Assembly (NCBI GenBank): GCA_015143295.1
Contig: CM026554.1
Span: forward strand, 32,935,531 to 32,999,530
Direction: 5' to 3'
From: Tetracentron sinense
Lineage: Eukaryota; Streptophyta; Magnoliopsida; Trochodendrales; Trochodendraceae
Length of the DNA stretch: 64,000 nucleotides
Under the pieces are notes generated by a model, which was not told where the DNA came from, ran no database searches, and was given only the letters and a program-made list of their open reading frames with translations. Of this stretch, positions 46,993 through 57,840 are shown one piece after another (the stretch's first letter is position 1; every line of letters begins with the position of its first letter). Position numbers and translations under genes: made by a program.

Positions 46993-47908
46993 GAGGATTT
47001 CTAACCCTTTTAGTTGATGGTATCTCAAATTTTTTGAGTTCAATCTAATTAGAAGTTCCACATCTATGGAACTTAAAAGATCCAAATTTTTTTGTAGAAC
47101 TTGAAAGTTCCATATTTTTAGAACTTTTGCACCCTATGAAATAATATAGTTCTAGACATCTAAGTAAAATTAGGCATGAAACAATAAAAGTTCTAGACTT
47201 TAAAAGTTCCACCATAAGAAGGGAGCCAAGGGATAAATCCTACACATCTTATCTCATTGCCTTGTAGCAAATCCTACACATAATATCTCATTGCCCTATA
47301 TATATATGGGGGTAAAATCCTACACTTGATATCTCATTGCAATGGATGGAGTAAAATTCTACATTAATCTTGGTTCACCTACAACTTTAGATTTGATCTC
47401 TTGTAGAGGCATATCTACATCATTTTAGGATGAGACAATCATCTACCTTAGAAGGCGGGACATCCTTCTATCTCCTGTGGAGAGGCAAGTCCACCCCCTT
47501 TATTATTTCTTCAACAAACTTAGGTTTATCTTCTAATTGTTTTCTTATCTCTTCTCGTTTTTAGCAAATTTAGCATTTTTTGGCATCAATGATTCAACAT
47601 TTTTAGTCTTTTTGACATTCATTTCCAACAACTTTTGAAAAAGAGGGACAACTAAAAATACCCATATTATTATTATTATTATTTTATTTTTTTTTACTTC
47701 TTAGGAGTTTTCAATAGATGTGCGTGTTTGGACTTTTAGGACTTTCAAAACATTATATTGAAAAAAAAATTCTGATTTTGAATTTAGTAGTTCTGTTTGA
47801 AGTTATCGTTAGAATAATTACTACCAACTTCCTTTTCTTATCCTAAATGTCAATTTGGCCTATCTGCAAATTGGCGGTTATTCTATTATTGCCACCTAAA
47901 GTTTCTTA
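46993..47908. repeat. Right half of the interrupted repeat, then unassigned DNA
   Basis: Up to about 47,350 it mirrors and continues the blocks left of the solo LTR (AAAGTTCCACC, AAATCCTACACATCTTATC). The rest is AT-rich without a recognisable feature. Confidence 0.4.
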
Positions 47909-48377
47909 GGAGTTGTTTGGCATCGTTCCTCGGAAATGATTTTTCTTATCCTGGGAACAGAAACAATCTAAACGCGTTTGACAAGTCATTTTTAGGAAAT
48001 GATTATAAGAATCTAGGCACAAGTTTTAAGGAACAAAAAAAAATTGTTTTTCAGAATCAATTCTGAGAAACACACTTAAAATGAACGAGATAAGCATAAA
48101 AATTGACGAGAAAGATGAGACATAATAAAAAATTTGGTATTTTATGACACATATATGTGTTGATGACATGAAAATATTACTGCCTAAATTTTATTTTTCT
48201 TTTACTTTTTTTTTTTCATCCAAACGTAATTTTGTTATTTCTTTTCTTCATAATTGATTCTGACCAACAATTATCAAATGCATTTACAATACAAAATTGA
48301 TTACAAGAATCAAAACTTATAAGAATTAATTCTTTTTTAGAATGAGAGAATCACTAGAATTGATGCCAAACGACCCC
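47909..48377. mobile_element. Tourist-like MITE (PIF/Harbinger type)
   Basis: The ends are GGAGTTGTTTGGCATCG and GATGCCAAACGACCCC, with TTA on both sides (47,906-47,908 and 48,378-48,380). It is a relative of the element at 11,690. Non-coding. Confidence 0.75.
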
Positions 48378-48795
48378 TTATTTTCTTAAGATTTTGAATT
48401 AGAAATATTTTGCATCAATTGAAAGCGCCTACATAAATTCCCTTCGTGTTTTAAATTTCGTACTTCTAGCTCACCTCAAATGAGCTTCAGAGAAGTTCAA
48501 AGTAGAATTCTCTATTTTCTTTTCTACATCTTCTCAAATCAATTTGAATCAAGGAGGAACTTATTATATTGGATTATATTTTGTCCCCCATCTAGTTGTC
48601 TTGGGATTATTAAACAATTTCATCCAAAAAAAAGAAAAGGATTACTAAACAATCTTAATGTAAGTGAATTTTCTCTTATTCTATTCTCTCTCATCTTTTC
48701 ATGAGAAAGAATACTGTAGTGGTGTTTGGATTAGATTTTATTAGCCAAAAATCAATTATAATTGTAAGTCCATACTTTTAGTATTGGTATATTCT

Positions 48796-49930
48796 GGTGT
48801 CAAAACAAAGTGTCTAGTAGTGTCTTATGTCATTGTCTACAAGCATCCATGTCCATGAAGATGAAGACCGAAGAAGTTCGATTTAAGACATTCAAAGCAT
48901 CGCTTTTGTCTCACTCATAGGATGGTAAGTGACCTAGATACCTTATACTCTAGGTGGAATTGACTTAGATAATGTTCTATAAACCCTAGGTGGCTAGATA
49001 CAAGCCTTGAGTGACATAAAAAGTGTTAGTGGGTTGTAAAACGATCCTTGTTCGGTATTTGGGGCATAACTCTTTGTTTCTCCGATTTGGATCCATAATA
49101 TATCAAAACGACCGCGTTGAAAAGAACAACAACTTTCATTAAGGAAGTTTTGTCAAATTCCAAAGTGGACTGGTCGACCGAAGGTATGACGGGTCGATCG
49201 ATGGTATGAAATTTTGAATAGCAAAATTTTCTAGCAAACTGTTTTTTGACTGGTCGACCAAACCTTGTTACCTGTCGACTGGTCCTATATATGTTGAGTT
49301 TGATCCTCATTCGAACCTAAAGAGTTTAGAGAGAGCTTTTTAGAGAAATTTAGGGTTTTCTAAACTCATTTTCCTCTCCTCTTCCATCCTAGTCTATGCA
49401 AGACATTGTTTGATTATTCTTGCTTGGTATTCTATTGTTGGGATTTAAACTAGGATTTATTTGTTTAAATCAACCATCAATCCGTTCTTGGTAAGAACAT
49501 CTTGGCCGGTGTGAACCGGAGCCTTTGCGAAGGAGATCGATCCGAAAAGGATCATGGTTATTGTGGAGATCTAAGAGAAGTACGAGCGGTTGCGGTTGAT
49601 CACGGGACTTATGAATATGTGATGACTTTTTGAAGCGTGGAGGACTAAGAACTGAAGGATCGTAATGTCAAGTTCGAAGGAGTCAGGTTCGAGTCTTCTA
49701 AGTTTGTTGACTTTGTCTTAGTGATATCTCTTTACTGGATTAGGTCCTGTGGTTTTTCCCGAAAGAGTTTTCACGTAAAAAACCTTGTGTTGTAGTTTGC
49801 TTGTTTTTTTTTTCCATACTTGATTATCATCTTCCCTTAGATAATAATTTAATTGTTAAATCTTTAAAAGAGTAGAAAGAATTATAGGGAAAGCTAGCCA
49901 TCCCCCTTTAGGTTTAGTGAGTTCTCAACT
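48796..49930 (+). mobile_element. Copia-like LTR, probably solo
   Basis: It contains a U5-like block (TTTTTCCCGAAAGAGTTTTC, then ACGTAAAAAACCTTGTG) near its 3' end, shared with a second copy at 60,940-61,020. An upstream block (CTAGGTGGAATTGACTTAGA) is shared with 57,845. No internal coding region is present, and exact ends are not fixed. Fossil. Confidence 0.5.
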
Positions 49931-49971
49931 CGAATATTTTATTTAGGGTTCATCGATTGTTTTTCAATAAT

Positions 49972-50835
49972 AAAATTAATTGTCAAATAATCACTTTTAA
50001 AATTATATTGTTCTATTCTCTCCCATGGTTTCATGAGAAAAAAAATTATTGTGGTGGTATTTGGATTAGATTTTATTAGCCAAAAATCAATTATAATAAA
50101 AATTAATTGTCAAATAATCACTTTTTAAATTATAGTGTTAAGGAAAAATATCAATTATGATATATTAATTGTGTAAAAATTAATAACACTATTATTTAAA
50201 ATTATAATTAACTACATTAATTTTAATGTAGTTATTAATTAACAATAATGAGTCCAAACTTTTTAAAATATCACTTTTTAAATGTTTTTGTGTAGAAATA
50301 ATTAACTACATAGGAATTATTGTTAATTGTAATCCTAATAAGTCTCAACTACATTTAAAAAAAATATTATGTTATCTTATTTTACAAGAGAAAAATTAGC
50401 AAAGGTGTTGAAATATCAATTACAATTCACAATAATCTCTCTATATCTCCACAATCCCCTCAAATCTTTATCCTTATCTCCTCTCATTTATCCTTATCTT
50501 CTCTCATACTCCCTCTAAATCCTTGTCTTCTTTCATGCTACCTCCTTGATTTTGAAAATATCATTTTCTATAATTTCTCGTTTTTTTTTAAATTTAAAAA
50601 ACACCCAAGTTTCTATATTAATAAGTTTTAAATTTTTTTTCAAAATGCCCTACTTGGATCCCTATTCCCTTTAATATAAAAAAAAATCCCTATTCCCAGT
50701 CTTTCTAATAATTTTTAAATTTTTCTCCCCAAAATGCCCTACTTGGATCCTATTCCCCGTCTTTCTCCCCTTACCCTCTTTCTCACGTGCCACATGCCTC
50801 TTCCCACTACCAATTTGGGCCAGGCTGGGTTTGGG
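49972..50835. repeat. Dispersed repeat related to the Helitron interior
   Basis: The stretch at 50,370-50,830 (CTCTATATCTCCAC, then CTCTTTCTCACGTGCCAC) matches 55,490-55,870 inside the Helitron. Its 3' hairpin is decayed and no CTRR end is clear, so it is a degenerate relative. A 75-bp block at about 50,013-50,095 also occurs at 48,690-48,765, on the other side of the Copia-like LTR. Confidence 0.5.
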
Positions 50836-51938
50836 ATATATGCTTTTTATCTTGAAAGTTGTATAATAATCCTTTTATACTTATATTTATAATCTCATAT
50901 ATGATGTAATCTATGATCAATTTCTGTTTTATTTTATAAAACAGTTGTATTTGTTTTTGGAAGATATGAAAGGACCCAATTTTATGAGATGTTGTATACC
51001 TTTATGTTTTTGGAAGATTTATACGTCTATTTTTTTTTAATACCCATACGGTATCTAAACATATGATACCTTTAGATATGAACCGTCCAATCTAAAAATG
51101 GACGGTTTGAATGTGTTCCTATGAAAACACATTTATCCCTTAATTTTTTCAGACAGATTCGGCAGTTTTTCACGCTGTTCTTATGACCTCCTGCTGCCGG
51201 TAACCAATTAGAATTGTGGTCATTCACTAAAGGTATTGAAGTGCTATAATTAGAATTGTGGTCATAGACTAAGGGTATTGAAGTGCTATAGCTCCGCTGA
51301 GCAATGCTCTATTTGTTTTGGTATAGGTAAAGGAAACACTAAACACCAAGGTAACCACCAAGGTGCCATAAGAAGAGTATAATTCCTTTTGTTTGTAAAC
51401 TCCTTTCTCAAGTCTACCGGGTTCTTGTATACGAAGGTTAACACTCCACAGGTCTGACTCTGTGAGTTTAATCCAACCGAAAAGAAACTATTCTCAAATT
51501 ATTCATAAATTTCACAATTTTCCTAAAATTTTCAAATTGTTCTCGAGTTTAGCAAAAACACTGATTATTTTGTGTACTATTATATATTTTTATAATAATT
51601 AATTTATTTTTTCAGTTTCATTTAAATTTAATCCAAACCCTTAAAACCTTGTCACAATGCTTGGTGTATAGTATTATCTTAATTATTAAAAGGTTATGAT
51701 TAAAGCTGATGTGGCATCAGAAGGACAGAATAAGCAAATTCAAATCCTAAACCTTACCCTTAATAGTTGGTTATAATCAGTTAGGATTAGCCCATAGACC
51801 AACTCGGGTAATATACCCATTTATGATAGATATTTTTTTTTTCACAAGAAGGTGCTAATATCTACTCAACTTAAAGTGAAGTCAAATCACAAGGAAAGGA
51901 TTCGGATCCGGATTCATCTTTATGAATCACCTTGACTC
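50836..51938. other. Unassigned DNA with a small tandem duplication
   Basis: A block of about 53 bp (AATTAGAATTGTGGTCAT...GAAGTGCTATA) is present twice at 51,207-51,310. Otherwise there is no ORF or element I can support. Confidence 0.45.
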
Positions 51939-52547
51939 AGAAGGTCTCCAACCCAATTTCAACCCAATTTCTAAAAGTTCCTATTTTTACTTAAAATAAA
52001 GAGTTTGATTTTTTTTTAGGAACTTCTTTTTCTACTTGGAACAACCCAAATTCCTTGTTTCTCCTCAATTTCTATTAAATACTAATTTTTTTATTTATTT
52101 TTAAATATAATAACACTCAATGACAAGACTAGTTTGATTTCAAAAGGTTTTAAAAAAAAAATTTAAAAAAATATATATTAAAATACTATATGACAGAAGA
52201 CAAACAGAAGAGAAACGCTACTAAGCAAAATCCCTACCGTTCAGAGAGGTGCTCTAAGCAATAAATAATGTCAAACGTTTCTCTTTTGTCCTATAATATT
52301 TTAATATTTTTTTACTTTTATAAAAAAAACCTTCTAAATTCTGATAATTCATTGAGTATCATCTCAGTTAAACAAAAAAATTTAATATTTATAAAAATAG
52401 AGGAGAAATAGAAAGTTTAAATTGAAATTGCAAATAGGAAAAACAGTATTCCTAAAACAAAATTGAACTTTATTTTAGAGTAAAAATAGGAAACTTTTAG
52501 AGATAGGGTAATAGGAAACTTTTAAAGATAGGGTTAGAGATGTTCTA
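51939..52547. mobile_element. Long foldback MITE, AGAACATCTCTAACCC family
   Basis: The left arm AGAAGGTCTCCAACCC and the following TCTAAAAGTTCCTATTTTTA pair with TAAAAATAGGAAACTTTTAGA and GGGTTAGAGATGTTCT on the right. Further inside, AGAAGAGAAACG pairs with CGTTTCTCTTTT. Termini of this kind occur in Mutator-type MITEs of many plants. No clean 9-bp duplication was found. Confidence 0.6.
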
Positions 52548-53399
52548 AAGTCTCTCCAACACTAGGCTCCATTGGGCACACCAAATGACCTCACTACTCC
52601 GGGGAGCACGATGATTCGGCTGTCAACGGAGAGGCGAGCGGAATCACTTTGCTACTCTTTTAATTAAAAAAAAAAACCCATTGATGACAATAAAGAATAC
52701 CGGGAGACATCACGGAGAAGAAAAAGGAAAACGATAGGGAGTGGGTTAGAGTACTCCTGCACCTGCACCAGCACCAGCTGATATTCCCATTGTGTTGATA
52801 TGCTAGTTCATTAGAAACATATTGCTGACATCGACTGAATTTCTATTTTAAAAAATCAAGTCTTGGATAGAAAAATCTAGAGTCCATTAGGCAAAGTACA
52901 ATCTACGCAGGCTTAAGCCCCTTTTCCCTTCAAAATTGGGAGACTTATGCACAAAATGTAAACTCCGAATAGGTTTAGGAGGAACAAATTTAGTGATCTA
53001 GATAATTTTATTAAATAAAAAAACATATTCATTAAATCATGAACATAAATACTTAATAAATAATAAGTTTTTATAAAACCCTCTGCGGCAATATGGATGC
53101 ATGTGTTGGAATAATATCCACGTTCACCGAAAATACAAGTTTTTATAACAAAAATGCTACATGGTTTGACTCTCAAAACTATGCAAGACCTTAGCCCTTA
53201 AGCATACAAAGTCATTAAAAAAAAAACACGTTCTTCGAAGAGAAGTTCATTCATACAGGACCATACGAATCCTGTGTATCAAAAGGTAGAAACTCCTCGA
53301 TGGGTCACAAAGGCCAAACTCTGTTCATTTGGATGGATATGAATGACACATATTACCTTCTTCACCAAAGTATTGATCTCTACTATATTTTCTTTAAAT
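52548..53399. other. AT-rich DNA, nothing recognised
   Basis: A minus-strand ORF of 87 codons (53,176-52,913) has no familiar motif and typical AT-rich composition. Probably non-coding. Confidence 0.35.
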
Positions 53400-53800
53400 A
53401 AAAATAATTTTAAAAAAAATAGTTGGAAAGATCAGAGATCTGGCTTTTACATCTCCGAAAATGAGATAGAAAAAATAGCACAATTATAATCGTTGTCGAT
53501 CATCTGGGGAAAGTCTCCTCATTTCAATTCCAACAAATCCCTTTTATCCTAAATTGTTAATGAAAATAATCTATATATAAAAAAAAAAAACAAAATCATA
53601 ACATAATAAAAACTTCAAAACCCTTAGATTTAGATCCAGATTTGGATTAGATGGATCAGATTCCTGGCTTGGATTCTCCGAAGAGAAATACACAAAACGC
53701 TCAGTATAATCAAAGTCGATCATCTGGGGAAAGGATCATCACTTCCATCAATCAAATATCTCTTTTTCTTCCGTTTCAACAAAAAAATAAAAAGAAAATA
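53400..53800 (-). repeat. Diverged duplication around TTTCCCCAGATGATCGAC
   Basis: On the minus strand the blocks near 53,745-53,640 and 53,530-53,420 share TTTCCCCAGATGATCGAC, GATTATA and a downstream TTCGGAGA. The first also has a TGATGA box and a CTGA box, but only about 30 nt apart, which is short for a C/D snoRNA. Confidence 0.4.
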
Positions 53801-53801
53801 C

Positions 53802-54101
53802 CTCTCTGAACATGAAATTTCTCCGGATCTGCTTCAACAGGCCATCTCGGCCGCTGAGTCTAAGAATTGCAGAGACGGATACCTAACAAGTGTAGCGTCA
53901 TCTCATACACAGCACCCACGAATATCATAGAGCGCTGGTAATCAGTAATCGACGCAAGAACAGCCAAATCTACATGAAACGAAACCCTAACTATGGATTC
54001 AGTCGAAAACAGCAAACCCTAAACCCTAAGCAGAGTGAAGATAGAAGGAAGGCTTGAAAGAAAACATTATGAAATTGATGTGGGATTGGGTGCAATTTAT
54101 A
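53802..54101 (-). promoter_or_regulatory. Possible promoter and 5' exon with telo-boxes
   Basis: On the minus strand TATAAATT (54,101-54,094) is followed by telo-box sequences (TTAGGGTTTAGGGTTTG near 54,030, AGTTAGGGTTTCG near 53,990) and a donor-like GAGAG|GTATTT at 53,802/53,801. Telo-boxes are frequent upstream of ribosomal protein and snoRNA genes. No ORF or known RNA is recognised in the exon. Confidence 0.35.
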
Positions 54102-54386
54102 GAATTAGGGTTAAAACCCTAGAAATATCGCCAGCTGTATTGATGCCACGTGTACGGTAGAGGATCTAATTCCCGTTTCTGCGGCGTATGTAAGAAGAGA
54201 AAAAGGGGTTATGGCTTCTATAGGTATCAACTATCCTAACCCTAATATTTTAGCAGCTGTCATTGATTCAAAACTTAGGATCTTACTAACAAAATAACGT
54301 GGCCTTTTTCCAAGTTTGCATCCAGTCCTATTGGCACAAGTCCGACCCCCTCGTTCGGTTTTTGGAGCGTGCTAACCCAATCCTGG

Positions 54387-54524
54387 TTATGTTTGGTTGC
54401 CGAGAAAATAAGTAAAAAATTCTGAAAAAAAAATTTAAATTTCTAATACAATTTTTAATTGTGTTTTATCTAATTTTTTTTTTCTCTGTTTTTACTTATT
54501 TTTTCGGCAACCAACCAAATATAG
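54387..54524. repeat. Foldback MITE, family A copy 2
   Basis: The ends TTATGTTTGGTTGCCGAGAA and its complement match the MITE at 69-210, with the same AGAAAATAAGT.AAAAA block inside each arm. Confidence 0.75.
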
Positions 54525-54649
54525 GGTTAGACATTCTTTGTTTTCAACAAAAAAAATTAACACCTCTTAAAGCAAAGACGGGCATTAGTTTTTGATTGAA
54601 AGTAAGAAAAGTGTTGGCTTTTGGCTGAGTAAGGAATAAGGGTTGGTTG

Positions 54650-54829
54650 GACTCCAAGGGTGTAACCCTGTGGTCACTTGGACGAACCATAAACCCGGAG
54701 GTCTGGAGTTCGATTCCTAACTCCTCTCACTAACGGTTGCAGGGGGTGGAGGTATTCCTTGTGTAACTCGTGGGACTAGTATGAGCTTTCAAGGTTCTCG
54801 ATATCCACGGTTATCAAAAAAAAAAAAAA
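54650..54829 (+). mobile_element. tRNA-derived SINE with poly(A) tail
   Basis: An A-box-like stretch (GTGGTCACTTGG) and a B box (GAGTTCGATTCC) lie about 35 bp apart. A unique body follows, ending GATATCCACGGTTATC plus an A-run. This is the layout of Pol III-transcribed plant SINEs. The target duplication is not clear. Confidence 0.75.
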
Positions 54830-55066
54830 TGCCTAGTCTAAAAAAGGTTGCCTCACTTTTTGTGTTTAAAAAAAGGAAAGTGAATGAATAAGAATTCAAC
54901 CAAAAAAAAATGAATAAGAAGTAAAGTGGACATAGTGTTCCTCTTGTATAATAGTATAGAATAGGGAAAGTGAATAATGAGTTTTAATTTAAATAGTTTG
55001 ATGTTCTTTAGATGGAGGTGTCTTTCAACAATAATGGAGTTCATATTTATTTTCTCTTGTCATCCA
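54830..55066. repeat. Partial copy of the neighbouring Helitron interior
   Basis: TTCCTCTTGTATAATAGTATAG and AGTTTGATGTTCTTTAGATGG recur in the same order about 290 bp further on, inside the Helitron (55,210-55,370). Confidence 0.7.
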
Positions 55067-55877
55067 TCTCTACTATTATAAGGCTCAAGATATCCACGGC
55101 TATCAAAAAAAAAAAAAAAATGGTGAGTCTCAAAAAAAGTTCTCATTTTTTGTCTTTCTTGTTTAAAAAAATTGAAAAGTGAATGAATAAGAAGGAAATT
55201 GAACATAGCATTCCTCTTGTATAATAGTATAGAATAGGGAAACAATGAGTTTTAATTTAAATTGTTTGATGTTCTTTAGATGGAGGAGTCTTTCAACAAT
55301 AATGGAGTTCATATTTATTTTATTTCATCATCCTTATCTCTTTTCTATTATTAGATCTTTTTCTAATATTCCTAATGAGTCCTAATTTTATGTTATCTTA
55401 CCATGAATGTAGTTAATAAGGTGAATCTTTTATATTTTTCCTATTTTATCCATAACTCTTTTGAAAAAAAATTAAGATATTATGTTATCTTATTTTATAT
55501 GAGAAAAGTTAGTAATGGTATTAAAGTAATATCAACTACAACTAACATTAATTTCTCTATATCTCCACGATTCCCTCAAATTGTATCCTTATCTTTTCTC
55601 ATGCTATCTCCTTGGTCTCTCTCAATGAAGAGGCACACCCTCTCTATATGGTAACTATTTTTCAAGAGAAAAAGTAGGGTTTTTTGGTTATCAAAATATC
55701 CATTTATATACTAACGTGTCTCTCACAATTTTTTTTTTAATCTAAAAAGTCCCTCGAGTTTCTATACCCAAAATATTTTTTTTTTAAATTTCAAAATGTC
55801 CTCTCTAAGATCCCTATTCCCAATCTCTCTCCTCTTCCCCTCGTTCTCTCACGTGCATTGCACGTGCCACCAACTAA
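55067..55877 (+). mobile_element. Non-autonomous Helitron
   Basis: It starts TCTCTACTATTATAAGG after an A (55,066) and ends CTAA before a T (55,878), as expected for insertion between A and T without target duplication. Eleven bases before the final base a perfect 7-bp stem occurs: CACGTGC, loop ATT, GCACGTG (55,850-55,866). No Rep/helicase coding is present. A SINE-like tail (GATATCCACGGCTATC plus A-run) lies near its 5' end. Confidence 0.85.
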
Positions 55878-56274
55878 TAGTATATAATGACATATATGGA
55901 TGAAACCAAGCAAACATATAGTCGAATCATATTTGATGCGAACCGACAAATTGTCTCTCTATCTATGACCTAACTAAGTTCCACACTCAAAATCCTCTTT
56001 TGATTCCAGGATCTACTCAAATGGATATCAGTCAACAAAGACAGAGCTTTGCGGCTCTAACCAACCTCACATGAAGAGAGGGAAGACAGACAAGCCTCAA
56101 AATCTTATATAGGATGTGGGGTGGGCCCACCTAATATTGTTGTATTTTCCTATTGCCTTTTTTGGTAAACCAACTATATTTAAGAAACCATACAGGGTCT
56201 ATTTACAACATACAAACCATATTGGCTCTATATAGTCATAGCTCTAGCCAAATTATGGGTCTATTAATCAACTT
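55878..56274. other. Unassigned DNA
   Basis: No coding sequence or element recognised. Confidence 0.35.
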
Positions 56275-57840
56275 AGCATGCTTGCTTGTAAGAATTACTA
56301 TGACTTGATCCCGCCAAGTCGGGTAGGTAGGCAACCCTAATGGGTCCAGCTCACCTAGGATTAGTTTCTTTTTTCCCCTTAATCTTGCTTTATTTACTTA
56401 ATTAGTATAATTAAACAATATACTTAAGTTTTATTTGAATTTCTTCTTTAATTGGCTTAGACATAGGGAGTAGGTCCCCAAGATGCAACAGATCTGTTTG
56501 GGAGGAATAATATGCCCAAAATACTGCGCAAGGAATTGAAAAACCAGCTAAGAGAAAATTCACAGTCTTTAATGATCAGATCGGTGCAGCACCAAAGTGA
56601 AGAAGAGTTTCAAGAAGTACCAAACTCCTCAAAGAGCAGATTGGCAGCCGGTTGTAATGCAGGAGAGAATTCCATTGATTGAATATTCCTTTGAAGAACA
56701 TCAGTTTATCTAAAGACAAGAGAGATATAGATCAAATGAATGGTTCTTCATCTCAAATTCTCAAGCAATATAACTTAGTCCTATCAGGTAAACAAAAATA
56801 AACTATTCTGCAGTCCTTAGAGCCTGATCTAAACAAAAACTCGGCCTTTTTTAGTAGGAAGAATGTAATGGATGAAGAAGATGTGATTGAAAACTTAGTT
56901 AATGGTGATATATCAAATCTCATAGATTCAAATCCAAAGTTGGAGAAAAACGGCAACAACTATTCGGATTTGAACTTGGGTATTGTTTATCTAGATCAAC
57001 ATGGAGCTCAGAGGTTTTGGAACATTACCGCATATGGAGGTTTTGGAACAAGAGCATCCTGTCATGAAGAACTTGTTGCCTTCCACAAGTTTAATGGAAA
57101 ATCAAGTGGATAGCTCTAAGATCCACAAAGTAATGATTCTTGAGAAAACTCCAGAAAAGGCCTCTATTGTGATAAGAGTCAAAATCCCCTATCCCCATAT
57201 CAGAATTATTCTGAGGATCCTTCTCTATTGGATGAATGAGAAGTTGAGTTCCTAGTGGACTTGGTAGTCAAGAGCAAGTTCGTGACGATATTCTTATTGA
57301 AGAATTCAAAGAAGAAGACGATTTTCAACTAGTAACATCAAAGATAAATAAAAAGAAGAAGAAAGCATCAACAATTGATTCTTCTAAAGGAATATCAAAG
57401 AGGGAGGTTAGAAAACCAACTCGATTTAAGGAGTAGTTTTATTCTTTGGTAAAGTAAGAACTGTTCTTAGTAAAGTCTTATGTATTTGTGTTCTTGTAGA
57501 TTTGTAGGGGTAAGGTTTTATATCCCCCAATTAATTTTTCTTAATAAACAGGTAGGAGTCTGGCAAACCCTCCACTCCCACTGAGTGGCATTAAAAAAAA
57601 AAAAAGGGAGTAGGTTACCATTTTCGGATGAGGGTCCTAGGGTGCCAAACACCTTCCTCGGGGCTTAAAAGAATATCTTACCGAAAATCTCATTTTAGAC
57701 CTTAAGCATTATCCATTGTATATTTGGGATCTGATTTCCCCTTAATAAAATAGGTGACGACTCTTATTTTAGGCGTTTAGCGTCATTCCTCTATAGGACC
57801 TGAACCGAATGGAAAGGTAGTAAATTCCTTTGCTCACAGC
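56275..57840 (+). mobile_element. Gypsy-like LTR fragment split by a LINE
   Basis: The right part (57,616-57,800) has GGGTGCCAAACACCTTCC and AGGTGACGACTCTTATTTTA, typical of the 3' part of Tat/Athila-type Gypsy LTRs. The left part (56,275-56,464) contains CAAGTCGGGTAGGTAGGC. A LINE derivative with target duplication sits between them. Fossil. Confidence 0.5.
56476..57604 (+). mobile_element. LINE derivative lacking ORF2, with poly(A) and target duplication
   Basis: The flanks AGGGAGTAGGT are identical at 56,465-56,475 and 57,605-57,615. The 3' end has a poly(A) tail after TGAGTGGCATT and an upstream AATAAA. The coding trace in the middle (FKEEDDFQLVTSKINKKKKK) resembles the end of a plant L1 ORF1. 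The 3' UTR follows at once, with no endonuclease or reverse transcriptase between. It would need another LINE's enzymes to move. Confidence 0.7.

Noticed and set aside
52913-53176. 87-codon minus-strand ORF
   Set aside because: AT-rich composition, no motif, no start context or splice partner.
53701-53741. C/D snoRNA candidate (TGATGA and CTGA boxes, minus strand)
   Set aside because: Only about 30 nt separate the boxes and no terminal stem is evident; too short for a standard plant C/D snoRNA.
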